Source of the DNA: CAWAHD01 sp963781785
GTDB taxonomy: Bacteria; Planctomycetota; Planctomycetia; Isosphaerales; Isosphaeraceae
Length of the DNA: 64,000 bases
Assembly: GCA_963781785.1 (NCBI GenBank)
Contig: CAWAHD010000002.1
Span: 4,712,001-4,776,000, forward strand
Reading direction: 5' to 3'
Below the pieces are notes generated by a model, which searched no databases, was not told the DNA's origin, and saw only the letters and a list, made by a program, of their open reading frames with translations. The position numbers were made by a program, and so were the translations under genes. Below are positions 10,059 to 17,970 of the stretch, piece by piece (positions within the stretch are counted from its first letter, which is position 1; the number at the start of each line of letters is the position of its first letter).

Positions 10059-11673
10059 CGGTCTCCTCGGCATGTTCGGGCGAATAAGCGTATGGGGCTC
10101 TCTTCACGATCGGAGCCTCATCAAAGTTGTGGACCGGCGGCGGCGATTCGGTCTGCCATTCCAGCCCCGTGGCATGCCACGGGTTCGGCCCCGCATACGC
10201 CTGGCGGCGCAGCGAGAACAAGAGATAGCACAACGGCAGCGCGTAACCGACCGCGAGGATCGAGGCGCCGGCTGTCGACATCACGTTCAAGACCTGGTAC
10301 TCGGGCGGATACTCGTAATAACGGCGCGGCATTCCGAGGTATCCGAGCACGAACTGCGGAAAGAACGTCAGGTTGAAGCCGATGAAAACGATCAGCGCCG
10401 ACAGCTTGCCGAGCAGCTCCGGGTACAGCCGCCCGCTCAGCTTGGGCCACCAGAAATGAATACCCCCCAGGTACGCCATCACGGCGCCCCCCACCATGAT
10501 GTAATGGAAATGCGCCACCACGAAGTAAGTGTCATGAACGTGAACGTCGATCGCCAGGGTGGCGAGCATGAGACCGGTCAGCCCGCCCAGTGTAAAGAGG
10601 CCGATGAACCCCAGCGCATAGAGCATCGGGGTGTCGAGCCGGATCGATCCCTTGTACATCGTGGCCGTCCAGTTGAAGACCTTGATCGCCGAGGGAATTG
10701 CTACCAGGAAGCTGAGCATGGAGAAGACCATACCCGCATACATCGACTGTCCCGAGACGAACATGTGGTGTCCCCACACCAGGAAACCAAGGACCGCGAT
10801 CCCCATGCTCGAGTAGGCGATCAAGCGGTAACCGAAGATCGGCCGCCGGCAAAAACAGGGAATGATCTCGCTCACGACCCCCATGCCGGGCAAGATCATG
10901 ATGTAAACCGCGGGGTGTGAATAAAACCAGAAAAGGTGCTGGAACAGGATGGGGTCGCCGCCCAGTGCCGGGTCGAAGATGCCGACATGGAGGAGCCGTT
11001 CGACGGCGACCAGGGCAACCGAGATGGCCAGCACCGGCGTCCCGAGCACCATGATCAGGCTGGTTGCATAGAGCGACCACACAAAGAGCGGCAGGCGAAA
11101 CCAGGTCATGCCGGCAGTGCGCATCGTGTGAACCGTCACGATGATGTTCATGCCGGTGAGAATGGAGGAAAACCCGGTGATGAACACAGCAGTCGCGGCG
11201 GGCACGACCATGGTATTGGAGAACATGGTGCTGAATGGCGTGTAAAAGGTCCAGCCGGTGTCGATTCCGCCGAAGATGAGAATCCAGATCGCGATCGAGC
11301 CGCCGATCATGAAGATGTACCACGAGAGCAGGTTGAGCCAGGGAAAGGCCATGTCGCGCGCGCCGATCATGAGCGGGATCAAGAAATTGCCGAGCACGGC
11401 CGGGATCGAGGGGATCAGGAAGAAGAAGATCATGACCACGCCGTGCATGGTGAAGAGCCGGTTGTAGGCATCCGGCGAATGCAGCACGTCTCCCTGGGGC
11501 GTCATGAGCTCGAGTCGCATCACGGTGGCCGCGACTCCGCCCACAAAGAAGAAGAACGTGATCGAGGCCATGTACAGCAGGCCGATCCGTTTGTGGTCGG
11601 TTGTCAAGAGCCACGACTTGAGCGTGTACGCCTGGAGATAGTCTTCCTTGAACTCGACCGCAGGAGCACTCAT
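10030..11673 (-). CDS. ctaD: Cytochrome c oxidase subunit I, A2-type
   Basis: 547 residues, the catalytic subunit carrying heme a, heme a3 and CuB. Visible ligands: H77 in 'TMHGVVMIF', H253 in 'YSHPAVY' with the cross-linked Tyr257, and the pair of histidines in 'HDTYFVVAHFHY'. The entry of the D channel is present (Asp in 'GARDMAFP'). The helix VI motif is YSHPAVY, not the GHPEVY of mitochondrial-like A1 oxidases, so the channel glutamate is absent and replaced by the Tyr-Ser pair. This is the A2 signature known from the Rhodothermus caa3 oxidase, which also works with ACIII. The start overlaps the subunit II stop by ATGA. Confidence 0.96.
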   Translation of the reverse strand: MSAPAVEFKEDYLQAYTLKSWLLTTDHKRIGLLYMASITFFFFVGGVAATVMRLELMTPQGDVLHSPDAYNRLFTMHGVVMIFFFLIPSIPAVLGNFLIPLMIGARDMAFPWLNLLSWYIFMIGGSIAIWILIFGGIDTGWTFYTPFSTMFSNTMVVPAATAVFITGFSSILTGMNIIVTVHTMRTAGMTWFRLPLFVWSLYATSLIMVLGTPVLAISVALVAVERLLHVGIFDPALGGDPILFQHLFWFYSHPAVYIMILPGMGVVSEIIPCFCRRPIFGYRLIAYSSMGIAVLGFLVWGHHMFVSGQSMYAGMVFSMLSFLVAIPSAIKVFNWTATMYKGSIRLDTPMLYALGFIGLFTLGGLTGLMLATLAIDVHVHDTYFVVAHFHYIMVGGAVMAYLGGIHFWWPKLSGRLYPELLGKLSALIVFIGFNLTFFPQFVLGYLGMPRRYYEYPPEYQVLNVMSTAGASILAVGYALPLCYLLFSLRRQAYAGPNPWHATGLEWQTESPPPVHNFDEAPIVKRAPYAYSPEHAEETDGNGDIPAH

Positions 11674-12620
11674 CGATTCGTCCCCCCTGCTCCGATCGAT
11701 TTGATGTAGGTGATGATTTTCAGGAGATCCTGCTCGCCGATCTGACCGGCATATGGGGGCATCAAGGGCTCGTAGCCGGCCACGACCTGCGCCTTGGGCC
11801 TCAAGATCGAATCGCGGATGTAAGCCTCGTCGGCCGTGATGAACCGAACCTCTTGGCCGTCCTGGATCGGCACGGGCCGGCCGAACACTCCCTCCAGCCG
11901 GGGCGCATGGACGATCTGGCTACCCTTGTGGCAGCCGGCGCAATGGTGCTGCACGAACAATCGCTCGCCTTCCTCGGCCATCGACGGGCCCACTCCCCCG
12001 CTGGAGAGCCACGCCTGGAAGTCGAACGGCTCCATCACGGAGACCCATCCGCCCATCTTGGAATGATTGGTGCCGCAATACTCGGCACAGTACAGGTGAA
12101 ATCGGCCCGCGCGGGTGGGCTCGAACCAGAGTGACGTGTACCGCCCCGGCAGGACGTCCTGTTTGACCCGGAACGCGGGCACGTAAAAGCTGTGAATCAC
12201 ATCCTGCGAGGTCATGGTGAGCTTGACGGGCCGCCCGACGGGCACGTGCAGCTCGTTGATCTCGGAACGTCCCTCGGCATGCTGCGAATGCCACATCCAC
12301 TGTTTGCCGACCACGAAGATCTCAAGTGCGTCGCCCGGGGGCTCTTGTTGCTGGAAAAAGAGCGTCGCCCCCCAGCCAAACATCACCAGGCACAGGATCA
12401 GAGGCACCCCGATCCACAGCACTTCCAGCCACCGGCTCGCCAGGGGAGGATGGGAACGGTCGGCACTGGAGTTGCGCCGGTAGCGGATCGCCATGCCCAC
12501 AATCAGGGCGAAGATCAAAATTGTGAAAAACCCGGCGATTCCCAGCTCGAAGACGTAGAGCGCATCGACCCGCCCGGCCGCAGTCGACGCCTGATCGGGG
12601 AAAAGAGGGAAATCCCACAT
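11670..12620 (-). CDS. ctaC: Cytochrome c oxidase subunit II with fused cytochrome c domain (caa3 type)
   Basis: 316 residues starting at ATG 12620 (MWDFPLFPDQAST). Two N-terminal helices ('LYVFELGIAGFFTILIFALI' and 'VLWIGVPLILCLVMFGW') anchor a periplasmic cupredoxin domain. All CuA ligands are visible: H143, then C178, C182, H186 and M189 in CAEYCGTNHSKM. A C-terminal cytochrome c follows with CAGCH at 227-231 and a candidate axial Met in 'YEPLMPP'. This fusion makes the enzyme a caa3 oxidase, so a separate soluble cytochrome c may not be needed between ACIII and the oxidase. The open frame continues upstream to 12692, but that part overlaps the SCO gene and lacks similarity. Confidence 0.95.
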   Translation of the reverse strand: MWDFPLFPDQASTAAGRVDALYVFELGIAGFFTILIFALIVGMAIRYRRNSSADRSHPPLASRWLEVLWIGVPLILCLVMFGWGATLFFQQQEPPGDALEIFVVGKQWMWHSQHAEGRSEINELHVPVGRPVKLTMTSQDVIHSFYVPAFRVKQDVLPGRYTSLWFEPTRAGRFHLYCAEYCGTNHSKMGGWVSVMEPFDFQAWLSSGGVGPSMAEEGERLFVQHHCAGCHKGSQIVHAPRLEGVFGRPVPIQDGQEVRFITADEAYIRDSILRPKAQVVAGYEPLMPPYAGQIGEQDLLKIITYIKSIGAGGTNR

Positions 12621-12639
12621 GGTAGAAGACTCGTCTGGC

Positions 12640-13518
12640 TCACGGAAGGAATGCGCAGTCGTCCTGGCCGTCGGGCTGGGTGGCGAAATCATCGAGTGCC
12701 GCCTTCATGTGCTGCTGTTTGCCCTCGCGGCGAAACAGGAACAGCACGAAGCCGGCGAGCGCGAGGGCTGTTGCCGTTCCCAGCACGCGAATTAACCGAA
12801 CGATTGACAGAGTGTACTTACCCGTGGCGGCGTCGTAGTCGTAGCACAGTAAGAGTAGCCTGGCGATCGGCGCCCCGACCCGCCCGGCTTGCGCTCGTTT
12901 CAGATCGCGTTCGAGCTCTCGGGGCGGGAATTCAATGCCGTAGTAGTAACGGGCGATTGTTCCGCCGGGCGTTACCACAACCACGCCCGCGGCGTGGGCA
13001 TAGAGCTTGGTGCCGGGGTTGTAACTGTAGCGAAATCCAATCGCACGGGTCAGGGCCTTGATCGAGCCCTCACTGCCCGTCAAGAAATGCCAGCCCGATT
13101 CCGTGCCCGGACGGTCGTAGCGCTCCAGGTAAGCCTCTTTCTTGGAGCTCGCCAGAGCGGCCCCTTCCTCCGGGTTGATGCTGAAGGCCACGACCTCGAA
13201 GCCCTTGCCGGCGTCGAGCGATAGCGGCTTCAAGCTTCGCGTCAGGCCGGCCAGGAGCTGGCCGCAGAGCAAGGGACATCCGTAATAAACCGGCACCAGG
13301 ATCACAGGCCGTGTACCGAACAGATCGCCGAGCCGGATCTCCCGTCCGGATTCGTCTTGGAACGGAAGCGCAAGCGGGAGATTCGCACCGAGATTCTGGT
13401 CGAAGCCCACCTCCGTCGTGATACCAGACTTGGGCTGTGCCCGGGCTGGGCAAGGGGCCCACGCGATCAGGCCGGCATTGATCAGAATCACCAGAAGGAC
13501 CTTGGTTTTGATCGTCAT
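12640..13518 (-). CDS. SCO1/SenC-family copper chaperone
   Basis: 292 residues. Signal peptide (MTIKTKVLLVILINAGLIAWA), then a thioredoxin-like fold with the copper-binding CPLLC motif (C81, C85) in 'VYYGCPLLCGQ' and the third ligand H175 in 'KLYAHAAGVV'. Near the C-terminus there is a transmembrane helix ('VLGTATALALAGFVLFLF'), which most classical SCO proteins carry at the N-terminus instead. It delivers copper to the CuA site of subunit II, the gene directly downstream. The start overlaps the stop of the small upstream gene by ATGA. Confidence 0.92.
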   Translation of the reverse strand: MTIKTKVLLVILINAGLIAWAPCPARAQPKSGITTEVGFDQNLGANLPLALPFQDESGREIRLGDLFGTRPVILVPVYYGCPLLCGQLLAGLTRSLKPLSLDAGKGFEVVAFSINPEEGAALASSKKEAYLERYDRPGTESGWHFLTGSEGSIKALTRAIGFRYSYNPGTKLYAHAAGVVVVTPGGTIARYYYGIEFPPRELERDLKRAQAGRVGAPIARLLLLCYDYDAATGKYTLSIVRLIRVLGTATALALAGFVLFLFRREGKQQHMKAALDDFATQPDGQDDCAFLP

Positions 13519-14015
13519 GGCTTTTGGCCTCGCCCGGGATCAGGTCGCGCGTCGGCTCTCGGCGCTGCGGAAGGCTTCACGGACGGTGCCGTGCCGGGTT
13601 GTGTCTTGGCGTTCGCAGAGGACGAGACGGGCATCCCCGATGTCGCGAGAATATCGATCGCCCGCTCGATCGGAATACGGGCGATGCCCGCACGCCGGTC
13701 GACCCAGCGGTAGCTGTGTAGCGCATCCCGGTCGTCCTTTCTCATCCGGGCGAGCTGAGCGGCGGGGTCTGCCTGCACGCGGGGAGCAGGGAACGCGACC
13801 GCGGCCTCATCGAATCGCGGGGGCTCGAGCGCTTCCAGCCGTTTCTCCTCTTGGGAGAACATCCCCAAGAAGAGTGCCAGGATGACCTCGACCAGAACCA
13901 CCACGGCGACGAGCGCCGTCGCGAATCCGAGGAGGCCGCGTACGACCGGCTTGTTGGGTTCATGGCCAGGTTTCGACTCGATGGCGGGCCTGCCTTGTGG
14001 TCGAAAGTCTTCCAC
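13515..14015 (-). CDS. Small single-helix membrane protein of the ACIII/oxidase operon, unknown function
   Basis: 166 residues. I choose the GTG at 14015 because a GGAGG ribosome-binding site lies at 14025-14029 with nine bases between; the open frame further upstream is only overlap with actF. Visible parts: one transmembrane helix ('LLGFATALVAVVVLVEVILALFL', about residues 35-57), a hydrophilic segment, and a motif 'LHSYRWVDRRAGIARIPIERAIDIL' followed by a Pro/Ala-rich tail. From memory, a WVDRxAGxxRIPIxRA motif recurs in proteins encoded inside ACIII clusters; I cannot name a function. The position between actF and SCO and the ATGA overlap with SCO argue for a role in assembling or linking the two complexes, which is inference. 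Confidence 0.7.
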   Translation of the reverse strand: MEDFRPQGRPAIESKPGHEPNKPVVRGLLGFATALVAVVVLVEVILALFLGMFSQEEKRLEALEPPRFDEAAVAFPAPRVQADPAAQLARMRKDDRDALHSYRWVDRRAGIARIPIERAIDILATSGMPVSSSANAKTQPGTAPSVKPSAAPRADARPDPGRGQKP

Positions 14016-14020
14016 GCGTG

Positions 14021-15235
14021 TCAACCTCCAGATTGCCGAAGTGCAGCGGACAGCTTGGGATCTTCGAGCGGTACCAGCGGAGCGCGCTTGAGGCGCCCGA
14101 TGAAAAACCAGGTCCAGATCCCGCCGATACCGACCAAAGCCGCTGCCGATAGGAGGACCTGGGTCCATGGAATCGGCGGTTGGGCCGGGTCGGACAGAGC
14201 GGGGACGACCAGCCAGATCAACTCGACGCAGCGCATGAGCAGGATCCAGAGCGCGACGCGAAGCAGGCCGCGAGGATGGCGCTTGGACTCGCGGGAGAGC
14301 AGGACGAAGAACGGCAGGAAGAACTGAAAGGCGATCAAGGCCGCCGCGACCCACTGCCAGCCTCCGCGCGTCCTGCGGAGGTACCAGGGGATCTCCTCCG
14401 ACAGATTGCCGCTCCAGACAATCAGATACTGGCAGAACGACATATACGCCCAGAGCATGACGAATGCCAGAAGCAGGTTGCCCAGGTCATTGAGTCGTTC
14501 CGGCGTCGCGACTTGCGTCATCGGGCTCAATTGCTCTAAAACGGCCGCGACCACGATCATCAAGGCGAGCGTCGACATGGCTTCGCCCGTGATGAGCATT
14601 GGTCCGTAAACTGTCGAGCTCCACCGCGGCTCGCGCGACATGGACCAATCGATCGCCGAGAAGGTTGCCGTCAAGAAGAGCACGACCGTGCCGGGTCCGC
14701 TCAGGCGCTCGAGCCATCGGCTCGGCGTGATATCGGTGGTCGTGTCCTGGCGGCGCGACAGCCCGCCCAGCCCGAGAGCCATCGCGATCCAGATCGCGAA
14801 GTACAATGCGGCGCGGATCAGGAAAAACGCGGGTGTCAGATAGGTGTTGGATCGCGCGGCGGCCTCTTCCGAGGCAGACCGGGAGACAGCCCAGGGATAG
14901 AGCGTATGGAGCCCGAGCGCAATCGGCAAGAACAACACGGCGAGCACGAGGATCGTCGCCGCCCCCGCCTCGAGCGGGCGCCTGACCACCAGTCCCCAGG
15001 AGCCGCCGACCAGGTGGTGCAGCATCGTCAGACCGATTGACCCCAGCGTGATGCCGATCCAGAAGAGATACGCAACCAGGTAAGCCGGGAAGAAGTGCTC
15101 CGGCCAGAGCCCCCACGCCAAGAACGACATCAGGAGCCCCCCGCAACCCAGGACGATCGCGACGAACTGAGCCCGGTCGAGCCGGCGCAGCAGCTCGTCA
15201 CCAGCCATCATGTTGGTGCCGTCGATCGGCGTCAC
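14021..15235 (-). CDS. actF: ACIII subunit ActF (quinol:cytochrome c oxidoreductase membrane subunit)
   Basis: 404 residues from a GTG at 15235 that overlaps the actE stop as GTGA; a later ATG at about 15208 gives a slightly shorter protein. About ten hydrophobic helices are seen, for example 'FVAIVLGCGGLLMSFLAWGL', 'ILVLAVLFLPIALGLHTLYP' and 'LIVWSGNLSEEIPWYLRR', the last being a recognisable ActF stretch. ActF is an integral quinone-side subunit of alternative complex III without redox cofactors of its own. It follows actE and precedes the small single-helix gene in the operon. Confidence 0.88.
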   Translation of the reverse strand: MTPIDGTNMMAGDELLRRLDRAQFVAIVLGCGGLLMSFLAWGLWPEHFFPAYLVAYLFWIGITLGSIGLTMLHHLVGGSWGLVVRRPLEAGAATILVLAVLFLPIALGLHTLYPWAVSRSASEEAAARSNTYLTPAFFLIRAALYFAIWIAMALGLGGLSRRQDTTTDITPSRWLERLSGPGTVVLFLTATFSAIDWSMSREPRWSSTVYGPMLITGEAMSTLALMIVVAAVLEQLSPMTQVATPERLNDLGNLLLAFVMLWAYMSFCQYLIVWSGNLSEEIPWYLRRTRGGWQWVAAALIAFQFFLPFFVLLSRESKRHPRGLLRVALWILLMRCVELIWLVVPALSDPAQPPIPWTQVLLSAAALVGIGGIWTWFFIGRLKRAPLVPLEDPKLSAALRQSGG

Positions 15236-15975
15236 GGCGGGTTCTCCGGAAGGCGGCTCCGATCCTCCGCGGGAAGGTCGGATGCGATGGCATGCTGGCT
15301 CAACTGCAACGCCCGGATATACGCCGCGATGCACCATCGGTCGCGCGGGGGGATTCGCGAGGCATAGGAATACATCGTTCCGTGACCGCGAGTCATCACG
15401 TCAAAGAAATGGCCGATCGGTTGCTTGCGCAGCTCGTCATTGTGAAACGACGGAGGCGGGTTGAACCCGCGGCGCACGATCATGCCTTGCCCGTTTCCCA
15501 GCTCGCCGTGGCAGGGGGTGCAGAAGATGCCGAACCGCTCTTGGCCGCGTTCGAGCACCGACCGATCCAAGGGGAACGGTAGCGCATCGGCGAGCTTGCC
15601 TGCGGTTTTGCCGGTGGTGAAAAGCTCGGAAGAAACGATCGTCGGCTCGCGCGGATCTCGGCGCGGGACTGTGCCTGGCTCAAGCGGGCGCGCCGACGTG
15701 CCGTCGTCAAAAAAGCCGCTGGCGGCGTACGGCTTGTAGCGCGGCTGATCGTACATCTCGCTGCGGCAGCCGGACAGAACGAGAACGAACCAAAGGATGA
15801 AGGATGAAGGATGAAGGATGAAGTAAGACCCTGCGCGGCCGTGTGACTGATTGCGCCGGGACGATGCCCCCTCACCCGGCCTTCGGCCACCCTCTCCCCG
15901 ACGGGGCGAGGGGAAGAAATCGGCGAGTTGCCGCGGCACCTCGTCAGAACAATCACCGGTGGTCAGCGTGCTCAT
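15232..15975 (-). CDS. actE: ACIII subunit ActE (monoheme cytochrome c lipoprotein)
   Basis: 247 residues from ATG 15975 (MSTLTTGDCSDEV). The family core starts at the lipobox 'LVLSGC', followed by 'RSEMYDQPRYKPYAASGFF' and a cytochrome c with CTPCH and a candidate axial Met in 'RGHGTMYSYASRIPP'. It carries one electron from ActA/ActB toward the oxidase. Oddity: about 70 residues precede the lipobox, encoded by a GC-rich palindromic repeat (15867-15913) and a fourfold heptamer tract (15795-15822). No ATG, GTG or TTG lies between these and the lipobox, so translation must cross them. Normal ActE proteins begin directly with the signal peptide, so export of this version is uncertain. Confidence 0.85.
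   Translation of the reverse strand: MSTLTTGDCSDEVPRQLADFFPSPRRGEGGRRPGEGASSRRNQSHGRAGSYFILHPSSFILWFVLVLSGCRSEMYDQPRYKPYAASGFFDDGTSARPLEPGTVPRRDPREPTIVSSELFTTGKTAGKLADALPFPLDRSVLERGQERFGIFCTPCHGELGNGQGMIVRRGFNPPPSFHNDELRKQPIGHFFDVMTRGHGTMYSYASRIPPRDRWCIAAYIRALQLSQHAIASDLPAEDRSRLPENPP
15795..15822. repeat. Heptanucleotide tandem repeat GGATGAA x4 inside actE
   Basis: Four exact head-to-tail copies of GGATGAA. They lie in the actE reading frame (minus strand) just before the lipobox codons. Seven is not a multiple of three, so gain or loss of a copy would shift the frame. Confidence 0.9.
15867..15913. repeat. Palindromic GC-rich repeat element, copy 1 (inside actE)
   Basis: A ~47-bp element made of two inverted-repeat modules: CCGGCCTTCGGCC and CTCTCCCCGACGGGGCGAG. 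Almost the same sequence occurs at 20909-20953. Read on the minus strand in the actE frame it gives RRGEGGRRPGEGA. Confidence 0.85.
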
Positions 15976-16003
15976 GTTGCCCCATCTTCTAAATCGGGAA
16001 TCT

Positions 16004-16552
16004 TCAAGCCGGAACCACCGAGATGTCCTTGGGAGCATGCTCTTCCAGAAAGCGGCGCGCTCCGTCTAGCTCGAACAACGGGTCGCGCGCCTGGAGGCAG
16101 AGAAAGAACCGGTTGCGTGAAGCCAGCGCAAAACTCGGCACATTGAACACGGGATGATGCGGCCGCGGCAGTCCGTTTAACCCCAGCATCCCCAGCACGG
16201 CCGCCAGCGCCGCCGACAAGATGGTGAGCTCGAACGTGATCGGCATGAACGCCGGCCAACTATTGTAAGGGCGGCCGCCGATGTTCAGCGGAAAGTGCAC
16301 CACCGCCGAGAACCATTGCATGAAAAAGCCGCCGATCCCACCAAGCAAACCGCCCAGCAGCACGACTCGGGCGATCCCGTTGTGATGGAACCCCAGCGCC
16401 TCGGCTAGCCCGTCGACCGGGAACGGAGTGTATGCTTCCATCATCCGATAGCCTCGCTCGTAGGCATGCCGGGTCGCCGCGACCAGATCGGCCGGCTTCT
16501 CAAACTCGGCGAGCAGTCCATACACCGGAGATGGGGCCGGCACCGTAGTCAT
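16004..16552 (-). CDS. actD: ACIII subunit ActD (DUF3341)
   Basis: 182 residues. The N-terminal 'VYGLLAEFEKPADLVAATRHAYERGYRMMEAYTPFPV' is the DUF3341 signature. Two transmembrane helices follow ('IARVVLLGGLLGGIGGFFMQWF' and 'FELTILSAALAAVLGMLGL') with a conserved 'NIGGRPYNSWPAFMPITFE' loop, then a C-terminal cytoplasmic part ending in 'FLEEHAPKDISVVPA'. It is a cofactor-free membrane subunit of ACIII. Its start overlaps the actC stop by ATGA, and 28 bp separate it from the chosen actE start. Confidence 0.93.
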   Translation of the reverse strand: MTTVPAPSPVYGLLAEFEKPADLVAATRHAYERGYRMMEAYTPFPVDGLAEALGFHHNGIARVVLLGGLLGGIGGFFMQWFSAVVHFPLNIGGRPYNSWPAFMPITFELTILSAALAAVLGMLGLNGLPRPHHPVFNVPSFALASRNRFFLCLQARDPLFELDGARRFLEEHAPKDISVVPA

Positions 16553-17970
16553 GGTGCGGCCTCCTCGGGACCTGCGGGCCGGGCGGGGTGGTTTCGCTCG
16601 TGCTGAGACTCATAAACCAGCTCGCGCATCTCCGTGATCGAGATCACCGGCAAGAACCGGATGAACAGGAACATCAAGGAGAGGAACAGTCCCAGCGTGC
16701 CGTAAAACGTGGCATAGTCCCAGATCGTCCCGTGATACATGCTCCAGGACGACGGCAGGTCGTCGCGATGCAAGCTGGTCACAACGATCACGTATCGCTC
16801 GAGCCACATGCCGATGTTGACCGCGATCGAGATCGCCCAGAGCAGGTAAGCACTCCGCCGCACGCGGGACGACCACAGAAGCTGGGGGATCAGGACGTTG
16901 CAGCTCATCATCATCCAGTAAGTATGAGCATAAGGCCCGAGCGGCCGGTTTTTGAGCAGAACGAATTTCTCGTAAGGGCTCTGGCCGTACCAGGCCATGA
17001 ACGCTTCCATCAGATAGCCGTAAGCGACGATCATTCCGGTGGCGAGCAGGACCTTGGCCATGTTGTCGAGGTGGCGGGCCGTGATGAAATCGTGGAGGCC
17101 GAAGGCCGCCCGCAGGGGCACAGCCAGCGTGATCACCATCGCAAAGCCCGAAAAGATGGCGCCGGCGACGAAATAGGGGGGAAAGATCGTCGAGTGCCAG
17201 CCAGGCAGGATCGCAACCGTGAAGTCGAGGGCCACGATCGTGTGAACCGACACGACCAGAGGAGTGGCCAGGCCCGCCAGCAGCAGATAGGCGGTGCGGT
17301 AGCGATGCCAGTGCCGGGCCGATCCGCGCCAGCCCATCGCCAGGAATCCGTAGATGTACTGGGCCCAGCGGTTCCTGGCCCGATCGCGGAGCGTTGCCAG
17401 GTCGGGAATCAGCCCGACATACCAGAACAACAGCGAGACAGTCGCATAGGTGGAAACCGCAAAGACGTCCCAGACCAGAGGACTGCGCCACTGGGGCCAG
17501 AGACCCATGGTATTGGGATACGGCAGCAGCCAGTAGAACAACCAGGGGCGCCCGAGGTGCAACAGCGGAAACAGCCCTGCGCACGCCACGGCGAACAGGG
17601 TCATGGCTTCGGCGAACCGGTTGATCGAGGTGCGCCAATCCTGCTTGAACAACAGGAGGATCGCCGAGATCAAGGTTCCGGCATGGCCGATCCCGATCCA
17701 CCAGACAAAGTTGATGATGGCGAATCCCCACATCACGGGGACGTTGATTCCCCAGATCCCGACCCCGCGGACCAGTAGCTCGGTGATCGCGGTCAAGAGG
17801 ACCATCGTGAGCAGGAAGCCGATGCCCATGCCGAGAAACCATCGCCAGTTGTAGGGCCGGATCAGCACGAGCCGCACTGATCTTGTCCGTCACCGAGGCG
17901 TACGTGTGGCCGGGCGCAGGATCGGCCCGGCTTGCCCTGAGCCGGCCGATTCAGGATCGCTGGGATTCAT
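16549..17970 (-). CDS. actC: ACIII subunit ActC (NrfD/PsrC-like quinone-binding subunit), two frame breaks near the start
   Basis: About 473 residues. The main frame from a GTG at 17877 contains the ten-helix NrfD/PsrC-like protein ('WWIGIGHAGTLISAILLLF', 'GLFPLLHLGRPWLFYWLLPY', 'GLIPDLATLRDRA'). It is too short at the N-terminus. An ATG at 17970, inside the end of actB, opens MNPSDPESAGSGQAGPILRP. Restoring one G at about 17909-17913 gives 'GHTYASVTDKISA', and removing one base at about 17872-17876 gives 'LVLIRPYNWRW' in the main frame. The joined N-terminus matches what I remember of ActC, and the total is a whole number of codons. ActC holds the quinol site. The overlap with actB suggests coupled translation. 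Confidence 0.88.

Noticed and set aside
10033..11709. Long plus-strand frames opposite oxidase subunit I
   Set aside because: Antisense to an unmistakable ctaD gene; the translation is charged and has no recognisable domain.
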